Below, one piece after another: positions 1-9,145 of a DNA stretch of 64,000 nt. This stretch comes from Halobacteriovoraceae bacterium. GTDB lineage: Bacteria; Bdellovibrionota; Bacteriovoracia; Bacteriovoracales; Bacteriovoracaceae. The position numbers and the translations under genes were made by a program. The stretch covers positions 124,001-188,000 of the forward strand of contig PAVS01000011.1 of NCBI GenBank assembly GCA_002713145.1. Reading direction: 5' to 3'. The notes below the pieces were generated by a model. It was not told where the DNA came from, made no database searches, and was given only the letters and a program-made list of their open reading frames with translations. Positions within the stretch are counted from its first letter, which is position 1, and the number at the start of each line of letters is the position of its first letter.

Positions 1-1373
1 GCTTCTGTGCGCGCCGGGTGGTGAGGATTCTCTTCACCTCCATGATCATGATCAACATGCTTGTGTCCAGACTCTGGAGGCATATGCCCGCCATAAATAT
101 ATTGAAAAAAGTCTGCTTGAAAACTCATCTGAGCATATTCTTCTAAATCAGATTTAAAGTCTTCCGTTGTGACTGTGGTGAGTTTTCTTTTCGCAAAAAA
201 GACACGCAGAAAATCTTTAAGACCTGGTTTACCAATCTCTTTGAGTTGCTTATCTAGATACCCCATAAAAGAGCGACCATACTCGTAACTTCTTTTATCC
301 GTTTTTCTGGTATAAAGATTATGGGCCGCGAGATTTGCTGAATCATAAAAGGGAAGATCAACAGTTTGATAGCCTTTATCTCTCCAACTGGCCAGGGCTT
401 CATCTAACCAACCCGAGTTTCCATTAGCCGGGTGAACACCTTTGGCAAAATAGAAGTGAAATAACTCATGCCCTAGAGAGACAATCGAAGTTTCTGTGGC
501 TCCAGCATGCTCCATGCCTCCTCTTAAACCTGTCCCATAAATAATCAGTTGATCATGGGGATAGGCACCGTAATCCGCTTCCAGTTCACGCATCACCTTC
601 CAAGCTTTCTTTTTAGCTAGGTAGTTATAGAAACGGTAGTTGGAATAGATCGTCACAGGAATATCTCTGCCGTCAATAGAAGGATAAGTTAAATAGTAAC
701 GAACAAATCTATTGATAGGGACTAAATGAAAGTACAGAGAAGACGCGGTATAAAAATCAGGGTATCTCACGCGATAATGATTTTCAGAAACTTTCGTTTT
801 TTCTCCATTGGTAAAGAGACTATGCCATCTTTTTGTACCCGTCACTTTGACATCAATTTCCATACGGTACTGATCATATTCATAATTGGTTGGAAGATAT
901 TTTTCTAAAAACATTCTATCTCTCAGATCACGAATAAAAAAACCACTGGAGACATTTCCCCAATCAGGTTTTCTATCATTAGTTGAGAACCTGGTTCCAT
1001 TTTCAATTTCAGAGTGAATAATGACTTGATGAATTCCTTTAGGAAGTTCTTTTTCAATCATACGCAATTTACTGGCGTCTCCTGGTGTTTTAATGAGACT
1101 GACCTCCACTTCTTTATCGTGGATCGTGACTGAAAGAGGTCTATTAACCAAATCAAAGAGGGGATAACCTTTTTGCTTTTGCTCAAATAAGATTTTTGTT
1201 TCGACCAAGGCCCTATGGTTTTGTACATCAAAAGTTATATTGTATTGCGCTCGTCTGAAATCAACAAAAACAGCTTGTTTATCTCTGACCTTAAAATTCG
1301 GTGGGGCTTGCTCAATACCTGCTGTTGAATAATAAACAAAAAGAAAAGAAATTAAGATGAGAAATTGTTTCAT
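1..1373 (-). CDS. Exported M1-like (gluzincin) metallopeptidase, 3' end cut by window
   Basis: I translated this frame from the ATG at 1373 down to base 1 without meeting a stop, so the C-terminus lies outside the window. The N-terminus (MKQFLILISFLFVYYSTA) is a signal peptide. A zinc-peptidase signature starts near residue 302: HELFH, then exactly 18 residues, then E in WLDEA. This is the HExxH-18-E spacing of family M1. About 18 residues before it, GGMEHAG resembles the M1 exopeptidase motif GAMEN. Near the window edge the protein becomes histidine-rich (GHKHVDHDHGG), possibly a metal-binding tail. The ATG overlaps the TGA of the upstream amidotransferase gene (ATGA), so the two are probably translationally coupled. 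Likely a periplasmic or secreted peptidase; true aminopeptidase activity is not shown. Confidence 0.8.
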   Translation of the reverse strand, partial: MKQFLILISFLFVYYSTAGIEQAPPNFKVRDKQAVFVDFRRAQYNITFDVQNHRALVETKILFEQKQKGYPLFDLVNRPLSVTIHDKEVEVSLIKTPGDASKLRMIEKELPKGIHQVIIHSEIENGTRFSTNDRKPDWGNVSSGFFIRDLRDRMFLEKYLPTNYEYDQYRMEIDVKVTGTKRWHSLFTNGEKTKVSENHYRVRYPDFYTASSLYFHLVPINRFVRYYLTYPSIDGRDIPVTIYSNYRFYNYLAKKKAWKVMRELEADYGAYPHDQLIIYGTGLRGGMEHAGATETSIVSLGHELFHFYFAKGVHPANGNSGWLDEALASWRDKGYQTVDLPFYDSANLAAHNLYTRKTDKRSYEYGRSFMGYLDKQLKEIGKPGLKDFLRVFFAKRKLTTVTTEDFKSDLEEYAQMSFQADFFQYIYGGHMPPESGHKHVDHDHGGEENPHHPARTE

Positions 1374-2254
1374 TCGTTACCCTTCGTTAGTTTTTTTCCG
1401 TGAACATGATTAAAACATGAGCGCTTAAGGAGCCATTTGAATATTCCTCTTCTCGGAGATCCAAAAGTCCACTCGGGGTGGAACTGCACTCCTAGAACAG
1501 GGCGATTATAAAACTCTAATGATTCAGCGATAAGATTTTTATTGGATAAAGATGTCACTTCTAGATAAGGCCATTTCTCTTTATGTTGGTTGAAGTACTC
1601 GACATTCAGTCCTTGATGGTGAAGTTCGACAGCGCGAAAATTATTGAGCCCTACTAATTCTTTTATGAGGGACTCTTCATTTTGCACATAGACTCTATCT
1701 AATTTATATCTTCTGTTATCAATACCAAGCTCGGCTTTAATATCTACATAAAGTGGGATTCCTTGGGAGACTGTAAGCACCTGCATGCCTCGACAAATTC
1801 CGAGGATGGGTTGGTATCTTTGATTTTTATTTAAAAAATATTTTGTGACGAGATCGAATTCAAATTCATCTCTAACTTTACCAATCTCATTGAGTTCAGC
1901 CAGATGCTCGTACTTTTCAATATGCTCTTTCATCTCCGACGTGACGCGATTTTTGTACCATTTTGGGTCTATATCTGAGCCCCCTGGAATGAGAATTCCG
2001 TCCACTTGAGTGTAATCAATTGATTGCTTGTTAGAGCGAAGGTTGACGATGTCTACATCATAACCAAGTTTTCTGGCGTACCACTTTAGTCCCCAGCGAT
2101 TAAAGCGTCCACAGTAATTGGTACAACCGATCACCAGCTTTTCGCCTTTGGGCATTTCGCAGCTAATATTACCAGTTTGATAAGCACCGACTTTGGCAAA
2201 AGAAAATGAGCTCAAGGTAATGAGCAATAAGATTAAGGTGGGTGTGAATTTCAT
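1370..2254 (-). CDS. Exported class-I glutamine amidotransferase-like / peptidase C26 protein
   Basis: This 294-residue protein has the class-I amidotransferase fold of the gamma-glutamyl-GABA hydrolase (PuuD) type. GILIPGGSDIDP is followed by the nucleophile in GICRGMQ (Cys154) and the His259/Glu261 pair in QFHPEW. In the family these form the triad that hydrolyses gamma-glutamyl bonds. Unlike PuuD, it begins with a typical signal peptide (about residues 1-20, ending SFSFA), so it should act in the periplasm or outside. It is the first gene of a two-gene unit with the M1-like peptidase. Both could be degradative enzymes for peptides or gamma-glutamyl polymers, which is inference. Confidence 0.8.
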   Translation of the reverse strand: MKFTPTLILLLITLSSFSFAKVGAYQTGNISCEMPKGEKLVIGCTNYCGRFNRWGLKWYARKLGYDVDIVNLRSNKQSIDYTQVDGILIPGGSDIDPKWYKNRVTSEMKEHIEKYEHLAELNEIGKVRDEFEFDLVTKYFLNKNQRYQPILGICRGMQVLTVSQGIPLYVDIKAELGIDNRRYKLDRVYVQNEESLIKELVGLNNFRAVELHHQGLNVEYFNQHKEKWPYLEVTSLSNKNLIAESLEFYNRPVLGVQFHPEWTFGSPRRGIFKWLLKRSCFNHVHGKKLTKGNE

Positions 2255-2366
2255 AATACTTCCTTAAGGATAAATAGTCTTTGGGTCTATTTTAAAGGGA
2301 AGTAAAATGCTCATCAAACTGATGAGGATTAGGAAAAATTGTTCTAAGGTTTGACAGGAATAGGAA

Positions 2367-2927
2367 TCAGAACCAGTCGGTTATTTCAAGTTCTGCTGAA
2401 AGTTCAGAGGCTTGAGCTGAGTATCCAAATATAAATTCAAAGCGAAGTGATTTTCCACTTTCTTGGGGAAATTCCATCCCCGGAGAGTAAGACAGAAGAT
2501 CAGGAGTACCATCTTGATCCACATCTTCATAACACCCTTTAAAGGAATAATTATAAGTTGAGTCACTTGCGAGAGCCGAGTATTCACAAAAAGTTTCATA
2601 ACCACCGTCAACGCTGGGCTCTTCTGTACTATTAAAATAAATTCTTGTGCGATAATGCATAGGACTTCCGGATTTGACCATGATATCTGCTGGCTCTGGG
2701 ATCACAATCCAAGCGTTGCCATTAAAGAGAACGCTGTCCGCTTCCAGAGCATTTTCATCTTCAATAGTCATGTCTAGGGTAACGCTTCCTGGTTCAAGGG
2801 CCCTGGTGTCTTGGTAATCAGAATCAGATTCACTGCTTGAGTTTTGAGCTTTTTTCCCACAACTAAAAAGAACAAATCCTGTGAGGGTGAGTGTGGTGAA
2901 AAACTTCAAAGTACAGGTAATATTCAT
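2367..2927 (-). CDS. Hypothetical lipoprotein
   Basis: The signal sequence ends in a lipobox (LFSC), so lipidation and membrane anchoring are expected. The mature part is acidic and contains a DVDQDGTPD stretch, similar to calcium-binding thrombospondin type-3 loops. I do not recognise a family. I chose the ATG at 2927, not the TTG two codons upstream, because AAGGA lies 7 nt before it. It stands alone, transcribed away from groES. Confidence 0.7.
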   Translation of the reverse strand: MNITCTLKFFTTLTLTGFVLFSCGKKAQNSSSESDSDYQDTRALEPGSVTLDMTIEDENALEADSVLFNGNAWIVIPEPADIMVKSGSPMHYRTRIYFNSTEEPSVDGGYETFCEYSALASDSTYNYSFKGCYEDVDQDGTPDLLSYSPGMEFPQESGKSLRFEFIFGYSAQASELSAELEITDWF

Positions 2928-3139
2928 AACCAAGTCCTTAACTTAACTTTTAGCTTGTTAGTAAATGACTCTTCGGAATGAGTATTTTGAAAAATGAGAC
3001 AAAAATAAAAATTTTATGACGACGCCTGACTGTTAGCGTTAAGTATTTATGTTTATTTAATATGTTAGTGAATAAATTGATACTGCAGCGCGAATGTCAA
3101 TTATTTGCTTGAAACAGCGTTTTTTTCTAAAGGCAAACC

Positions 3140-3167
3140 TTGACACTAATCAAATCGGTATTAGATT
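3140..3167 (+). promoter_or_regulatory. Sigma-70-type promoter of groESL
   Basis: A perfect TTGACA (3140-3145) is followed after 16 nt by TAGATT (3162-3167, 4 of 6 to TATAAT). Transcription would start near 3174, giving a short leader before the groES Shine-Dalgarno (AGGAGAG). I see no CIRCE inverted repeat (TTAGCACTC/GAGTGCTAA) between 2928 and 3207, so HrcA control is not supported here. Confidence 0.55.
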
Positions 3168-3207
3168 GTATGCAAACAATTAATTAACCTTATACAGGAG
3201 AGTCAAA

Positions 3208-3495
3208 ATGACAGTTAAACCATTACACGACCGTGTTCTAGTGAGAAGACTTGAAGAAGAAAGTAAAACAGCTAGCGGAATTATTATTCCAGATAATTCT
3301 AAAGAGAAGCCTTCTGAAGGTGAGGTTGTGGCCGTTGGGTCTGGGTACCAATTAAATGACGGAACAACTCGCGCTCTTGAAGTGAAAGCTGGTGACAAAG
3401 TTCTTTTTGAAAAATGGGGTGGAACTGAAGTTAAAGTCGATGGGGAAGATTACCTCGTTATGAAAGAAGACAAAATCATCGGAATATTGCAATAA
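3208..3495 (+). CDS. groES: Co-chaperonin GroES
   Basis: The 95-residue protein has the full GroES pattern: [11 protein letters not shown] at the start, the mobile loop SGIIIPD, then GEVVAVGSG and [15 protein letters not shown] at the end. GroES forms the heptameric lid of the GroEL folding chamber in the cytoplasm. Length is standard. AGGAGAG sits 6 nt before the ATG. It is followed 28 nt later by groEL, the usual operon order. Confidence 0.98.
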   Translation: MTVKPLHDRVLVRRLEEESKTASGIIIPDNSKEKPSEGEVVAVGSGYQLNDGTTRALEVKAGDKVLFEKWGGTEVKVDGEDYLVMKEDKIIGILQ

Positions 3496-3505
3496 AATTT
3501 TTTAA

Positions 3506-5171
<1,666 letters not shown>

Positions 5172-5173
<2 letters not shown>

Positions 5174-5217
5174 TATCAAAATAATTAAAATCGAAGATTT
5201 TAAATTAATTTGATATT
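5172..5217 (+). repeat. Long AT-rich hairpin overlapping the groEL stop
   Basis: The arms 5172-5192 and 5196-5217 are near-perfect reverse complements (AATATCAAA... and ...TTTGATATT), with a loop of about GAA. There is no T-run after it, so it is not a simple intrinsic terminator. It may protect the groESL mRNA 3' end or form a cruciform. Confidence 0.6.
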
Positions 5218-5227
5218 CATCATGACA

Positions 5228-5309
5228 CCTGCAGAAGATCGAACGTAGTGAGATCAAATGCAGGGAATGATGTCACTCCTGCGAGACCAAATCCAGGAAT
5301 GATGTAATC
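5228..5309 (+). repeat. Two degenerate direct repeats carrying a copy of the groEL 3' end
   Basis: Unit 1 (from 5228) contains CCTGC, GAGATCAAATGCAGG and GAATGATGT. Unit 2 (from 5278) reads CCTGCGAGACCAAATCCAGG then AATGATGTAAT, as if it were unit 1 with an internal deletion. CCAGGAATGATGTAAT is the exact end of groEL (5158-5174). Each unit can form a hairpin between CCTG and CAGG. They lie between groEL and its terminator. Confidence 0.55.
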
Positions 5310-5330
5310 CAAACATTAAATAATACTTCA

Positions 5331-5355
5331 GGGAGTCCGAAGACTCCCTTTTTTT
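5331..5355 (+). terminator. Intrinsic terminator of groESL
   Basis: GGGAGTC (5331-5337), a CGAA tetraloop, GACTCCC (5342-5348) and seven T. A strong rho-independent terminator. Confidence 0.9.
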
Positions 5356-5442
5356 CTTACTAAACCTCAATTAGCAAATGTGATATATTTAACAATGAGA
5401 TAAAACTAAGTTTTTTTATCTTTTATTCGATTGAGGAAATGT

Positions 5443-6045
5443 ATGAAAACGTTGCTAATTGTCTTTTTGTATTTAAGTTCTGCCGTATCAGGTGAAATCT
5501 TGAGATGCGGCTTTGGAGCATATTTAGTAGGTGGAATGGAGTATTCGTTAAAGCTCTATTCTAATCCTGTTTCTGACAAGGTCATCGTTGAATTTTTTAA
5601 TTTTCATTCTGGCTTTACTGGCTCTAGCCTAGATAGTCTTGGCAGAGATGATGTGTCATTTAAATTTAATCCTAGTAATTGCTCTATAGAGATTCAAAGG
5701 AAAAATAATCTTTTAAGTAACTTTAATATTAAAATTGATATTAATGATTTAAATACTCCTTCTGAAGATGGGCTTAAGAGTATTGGCCGGGTTTCTGGCT
5801 TTGACTATGGTTTATCAGATATCTATTGCGTCGAAGAAGAAAGTATTTTGTTTGATCCACTGAGAAAAGTTTGTAAGCAACATCCAAATTTAGATCAAGA
5901 TTTCATTTATAGTTCGCTCACAGAAATAAAAACTGCTTCAATTGATGGAGCAAATATAGATGACTCTCTTGGTACTTCGAAAGAGCAACTACACTCTGGA
6001 GATGTATCCTCAGAGATAGAAAGCCAAACTTCAACCATAGAATAA
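5443..6045 (+). CDS. Hypothetical exported protein
   Basis: The 200-residue protein begins with a signal peptide (MKTLLIVFLYLSSAVSG). The rest has no motif I recognise; the C-terminal 40 residues are rich in Ser, Asp and Glu and probably disordered. Four cysteines in the mature part (for example ILRCGF, IYCVEE) could form disulfides. I chose the ATG at 5443 because GAGG lies 6 nt before it; a TTG four codons upstream is less likely. It is a single gene between two terminators. Confidence 0.7.
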   Translation: MKTLLIVFLYLSSAVSGEILRCGFGAYLVGGMEYSLKLYSNPVSDKVIVEFFNFHSGFTGSSLDSLGRDDVSFKFNPSNCSIEIQRKNNLLSNFNIKIDINDLNTPSEDGLKSIGRVSGFDYGLSDIYCVEEESILFDPLRKVCKQHPNLDQDFIYSSLTEIKTASIDGANIDDSLGTSKEQLHSGDVSSEIESQTSTIE

Positions 6046-6063
6046 AAATCTTGGCTTTTTTTG
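6021..6063 (+). terminator. Probable intrinsic terminator inside the gene 3' end
   Basis: AAGCCAA (6021-6027) pairs with TTGGCTT (6051-6057), followed by a run of T. The 23-nt loop is long, and the left arm is within the coding sequence. Confidence 0.5.
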
Positions 6064-6149
6064 TGTCAAAAAACCCACTACTAGAGTCAATTTCTTAAGT
6101 TTAGGGACAAAATGCTCTCAAAGCTAGACAGAATTTCAACCACATAGAC

Positions 6150-6165
6150 TGGCATGGCTATTGCA
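6150..6165 (+). promoter_or_regulatory. Sigma-54 (-24/-12) promoter
   Basis: TGGCATG-GCTA-TTGCA matches the sigma-54 consensus TGGCACR-N4-TTGCW at every fixed position except one (C to T). The GG and GC doublets are 12 nt apart as required. Transcription should start near 6177, about 77 nt before the next gene. Sigma-54 promoters need an AAA+ activator; one is encoded at 18123-19463. Confidence 0.75.
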
Positions 6166-6234
6166 TATCTTAAGATGTGTTCAAGGAAGAACATTTTTGC
6201 TCCATGGAAGGGGCTCAATCAAGCAGGCTCTCAA

Positions 6235-6257
6235 CCATCCGATAAGTTAAAGGATGG
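6235..6257 (+). promoter_or_regulatory. Hairpin that would mask the start codon
   Basis: CCATCC (6235-6240) is complementary to GGATGG (6252-6257), which contains the ATG at 6254 and the only purine-rich stretch before it. In the leader RNA this could hide the start codon. Six pairs and an 11-nt loop make it plausible, not proven. Confidence 0.4.
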
Positions 6258-6703
6258 AAGAGCAAAATAACTGGGTCTATTATTTAAAATTACAAAAAGA
6301 TCTCACTGATGAGTTTTTAACTCTCGATAGTAAGATCAAGCAAAATGGTAAAAGTCTGATCCCGGTGACCTTGGGGACTCTACAAGAAATTGTTCATGAC
6401 CAAAGTTCACTTCATCTCATTATAGTGATTAGAACCATGCGTGAGTATTCATATTTCAATCGCAAAGTTAAAAAAATAATGAAGTACTATATTCGTTCTG
6501 GAAAAGTGAGTTTGTATATCGCTTCTAGTTTTAATGGGGTCAATGACACCGCGATTATGAAGCGGGATTTTTATAATTTCGTGAAGCTTCCGGTCAGTTA
6601 TAAATATTTAGCGAATATGGTTTCAGATATGGTGGATGTAAAAGAGTTTGGTGTTGAGAAATGGCCCGGTGGGCTTCGTTCTAGTTTTCAAGTAGCAGGG
6701 TGA
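6254..6703 (+). CDS. Hypothetical cytoplasmic protein, receiver-like fold possible
   Basis: 149 residues, no signal peptide or membrane segment, no recognised family. The pattern LHLIIVIRT, KVSLYIASS and FVKLPVSYKYL resembles strands 3 to 5 of a receiver domain, with a Lys-Pro-like end, but no phospho-acceptor aspartate is visible; this is weak inference. An in-frame TAA two codons upstream fixes ATG 6254 as the first start, although AAAGG touches the ATG with no spacing. It is the first gene behind the sigma-54 promoter at 6150, and the next gene starts 3 nt after its stop. Confidence 0.65.
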   Translation: MEEQNNWVYYLKLQKDLTDEFLTLDSKIKQNGKSLIPVTLGTLQEIVHDQSSLHLIIVIRTMREYSYFNRKVKKIMKYYIRSGKVSLYIASSFNGVNDTAIMKRDFYNFVKLPVSYKYLANMVSDMVDVKEFGVEKWPGGLRSSFQVAG

Positions 6704-6705
6704 TC

Positions 6706-7185
6706 ATGGCCATAGATGAAAAAGCAAATCGCTATTTAGTTCTTTTAAAAATTGATGCCACTAATTTATTTCATCGAATTAAAGATCGACATGACGAATA
6801 CATGGATGATTTTTCACTTAAAAGAGATCGAAAAATTTTTGCTGATGTTTTTTATAGTCGTTACCCCACCATGCAAATGAATGAGCTGGCCAATCTTCCC
6901 ATCGAGATTATTGAACTGGCCAATCAGTTCTATCTCAAGGTGGATAAGATTCATTGGTATCTCATGCACACGCAAGATATGCCAACGACCATAGAAGATG
7001 AAGTGATTCATGCTTGCGCTCAACTTAAAAGCTATTTGGATAATTTAGTGCTCTATATTGATGCGGAACTTTCTGGCGGCGAGCGAGAAGACTCAAAAGA
7101 GACGGAAGGCGAAGATTTAGGCAAGATAGAAGTTCAAGAATTTCAAGAAGATAGCGACAATTGGCAGGAAGAAACTGATTTTTAG
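6706..7185 (+). CDS. Hypothetical cytoplasmic protein
   Basis: A 159-residue, mostly helical, highly charged protein. The C-terminal 35 residues are strongly acidic (Glu/Asp rich) and likely disordered. No family recognised. The ATG at 6706 is preceded by AGGG with 5-nt spacing and follows the previous stop by 2 nt, so the two genes are an operon and should share the sigma-54 promoter. They may work as partners. Confidence 0.65.
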   Translation: MAIDEKANRYLVLLKIDATNLFHRIKDRHDEYMDDFSLKRDRKIFADVFYSRYPTMQMNELANLPIEIIELANQFYLKVDKIHWYLMHTQDMPTTIEDEVIHACAQLKSYLDNLVLYIDAELSGGEREDSKETEGEDLGKIEVQEFQEDSDNWQEETDF

Positions 7186-7238
7186 GCAAAGCGTTAATTC
7201 CCTTGCCACATTTAAGCCAGCAATGTATTAATCATCTC

Positions 7239-7931
7239 ATGAAAGCAATTCTTATTTTCATTTTTATGTTGGGGTTTTTCTACTCGTTAGATGTTTTTGC
7301 AGATAAAAGACCTCTCCCAAATTCAAGGCTAAATAAGCTCTCGGGTGAAAAAGATCAGGCTTATGACGTAAAATCTCAGTGGGATCAAAAATATAATAAA
7401 CGCAATTATGTTTATGGAAAAAGACCGGTGAAGTTTCTGGCCGAAAATTATGATTATTTAAAAGAAGAAAGCGAAGTTCTCGACATGGGAATGGGTGAAG
7501 GACGCAACGCTGTTTTTCTAGCAAGTAAAGGTCATATTGTGACGGGAATTGATTTAAGTTCGGTGGCCATTAAGAAAGCTCGAAAGCTGGCCCTTGAGAG
7601 AAATGTTAAAATTAAAACCATTGTAGGCTCACTGAATAAATATAAGCTTCCTGAAAACTCTTTCGATGCCATCGTCTGTTTTTATTTTGTAGATAGAGAT
7701 TTAACTGAGAAAATGCTGAAATGGCTCAAGCCAGGTGGGATTCTTATTTACGAAGCCTACACCACTGAGCAACTCAAAAAGATGAAAAATAAGGCCAATG
7801 AAAATGAGTTTCATTATTTAAAGCCTCAAGAGTTGTTAACGATGTTTCCGAACACTAAAATTTTAAAATATGAAGAGCCGGAACATGAAACCGAATTTCG
7901 CTCAAGTATTATACTCAAAAAAGTGAATTAA
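7239..7931 (+). CDS. SAM-dependent methyltransferase with N-terminal signal/anchor
   Basis: The C-terminal 170 residues are a class-I SAM methyltransferase. Motif I is VLDMGMGEGRNA, followed by GIDLSS, which supplies the acidic residue that binds the SAM ribose, and then a hydrophobic strand with FYFVDRD. It resembles TehB/UbiE-type enzymes. The N-terminus (MKAILIFIFMLGFFYSLDVFA) is a clear signal peptide or membrane anchor. This is odd because SAM is cytoplasmic. No good ribosome site precedes ATG 7239; a TTG at 7203 would add 12 residues. The next gene starts at the very next base after its stop. Confidence 0.75.
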   Translation: MKAILIFIFMLGFFYSLDVFADKRPLPNSRLNKLSGEKDQAYDVKSQWDQKYNKRNYVYGKRPVKFLAENYDYLKEESEVLDMGMGEGRNAVFLASKGHIVTGIDLSSVAIKKARKLALERNVKIKTIVGSLNKYKLPENSFDAIVCFYFVDRDLTEKMLKWLKPGGILIYEAYTTEQLKKMKNKANENEFHYLKPQELLTMFPNTKILKYEEPEHETEFRSSIILKKVN

Positions 7932-8378
7932 ATGTCAGCCCATTATACTTCCACCAAAAGATTTACTGGTTTTCCCTGTACCCATAGACAATGGAAAGCC
8001 CATTCCCATTGCAAATTTGTCCATGGTTATAGCCGTGAGTTTTATTTTGAATTTGCCTGTAAAGAGCTCACCGAAGAATTTTGGGTGATGGATTTTGGTG
8101 GACTTAAAGAGGTAAGAACTTGGCTCGAAGAGATGTTTGACCACACTTTTTTAGCTTCTGATGATGACCCTTTTCTTGAGACTTTTAAAGAACTTGACCG
8201 GCAAGGGGTGATCCAACTTAGAGTGCTGCCTAATGCTGGAATGGAAGGGACGGCTAAATTTGTTTTTGATAATGTGACAAAAATGGTGAATGAGATGACT
8301 CAAGGTCGGGTTTGGATCACCAAAGTTGAAGTCAGAGAAAATGAAAAGAACTCTGCCATCTATTCCCCCGGAAACTGA
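7932..8378 (+). CDS. 6-pyruvoyl-tetrahydropterin synthase / QueD-like protein, variant zinc site
   Basis: 148 residues, matching the PTPS/QueD family in length and layout. Family members convert dihydroneopterin triphosphate in pterin or queuosine synthesis and bind zinc through an N-terminal His and the two His of CxxxHGH. Here the site reads CTHRQW, then C27-KFV-H31-G-Y33: the second His of HGH is Tyr. MDFGGLK matches the family's MDF motif, and GMEGTAKF the PTxE-like region. It directly follows the methyltransferase gene. A specialised subfamily or lost activity are both possible. Confidence 0.75.
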   Translation: MSAHYTSTKRFTGFPCTHRQWKAHSHCKFVHGYSREFYFEFACKELTEEFWVMDFGGLKEVRTWLEEMFDHTFLASDDDPFLETFKELDRQGVIQLRVLPNAGMEGTAKFVFDNVTKMVNEMTQGRVWITKVEVRENEKNSAIYSPGN

Positions 8379-8431
8379 GTTAATCACTCCAGCTTAATTC
8401 TTGTACTAACCCTTTAAAATTTTTAAGCTCA

Positions 8432-8440
8432 TGGCATAAT
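8432..8440 (+). promoter_or_regulatory. Extended -10 promoter, leaderless start likely
   Basis: TGG-CATAAT is an extended -10 element. The ATG of the next gene is at 8448, with 7 nt between, so the transcript would begin at or next to the start codon. Confidence 0.4.
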
Positions 8441-8447
8441 AGAAGTA

Positions 8448-9137
8448 ATGAAATATTACTTATGTCTTTTTCTTTTATTTTCCACTCACACTCTGCTGGC
8501 GGAGAGTTATCCCTTGGCCGATGAAACAGTGGTCTTTCCCGGACGTATTTCTAAAATCAATGGCACTGCTAAATTGATTCGTTTTAAAATAGATTTTGAA
8601 AACGCCAAGTTTTTAAATCGCTACCACCGAGTAGAACTATGGAACCCTGTCATCCCAGAAAAAAAATGTTTGGGCTTTGTTGAAGGAAGAACCAATGATT
8701 ACCTGCTCATTAGAATTCCAAAATATGAGCAATGTAAAAGCACCATTTATTTTGCTGCTGGCTCATATTTACATATGTACAGTCCCGATCTGGAAAATGC
8801 TTTAGAGACCGCTTCTGAACTCCAAGACATTTTAGTGAAAAAGCATACCGCTCTCAGCGCCAGGCTCAATCGCTATCAAAGAACCATGGCCGGTTATATT
8901 GAAAAAATTGATGTGATCAATAAGCGCTATGAAATTCTCAGACAAAAGCTTGAGTTAGAATGGCAAAAAGAGCTCTCTATTTTAGAAGAAGATAAATCTA
9001 AGAGTTATGCCCTTTATCAGAAAACCAAAACTAAACTCCATGAGTTAAATTATAAAATGCAGCAGTATCGAGTCAGAGATCAGAATCTCAAAGAAGATCG
9101 TTGGTCTCTTGACCCTGAACTCTATTATAAAAAATAG
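8448..9137 (+). CDS. Hypothetical exported protein with C-terminal coiled coil
   Basis: 229 residues. A signal peptide (MKYYLCLFLLFSTHTLLA) is followed by a beta-rich region to about residue 110 with two cysteines (KKCLGF, EQCKST). A long charged helical segment (about 125-215) looks like a coiled coil. No family recognised. It lies 8 nt before the peptide-binding lipoprotein gene and is probably the first gene of the importer operon, so it may be an envelope accessory of the transporter. Confidence 0.7.
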   Translation: MKYYLCLFLLFSTHTLLAESYPLADETVVFPGRISKINGTAKLIRFKIDFENAKFLNRYHRVELWNPVIPEKKCLGFVEGRTNDYLLIRIPKYEQCKSTIYFAAGSYLHMYSPDLENALETASELQDILVKKHTALSARLNRYQRTMAGYIEKIDVINKRYEILRQKLELEWQKELSILEEDKSKSYALYQKTKTKLHELNYKMQQYRVRDQNLKEDRWSLDPELYYKK

Positions 9138-9145
9138 GAAAATTG

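Noticed and set aside
726-908. 60-residue plus-strand frame at the window start
   Set aside because: Antisense to the M1-like peptidase gene, no ribosome site.
2381-2611. 76-residue minus-strand frame within the lipoprotein gene
   Set aside because: Same strand, other frame, with no start signal; a shadow.
3108-3115. CTTGAAAC as a heat-shock sigma-32 -35 box upstream of groES
   Set aside because: No CCCCAT-like -10 at the right distance; the sigma-70 boxes downstream fit better.
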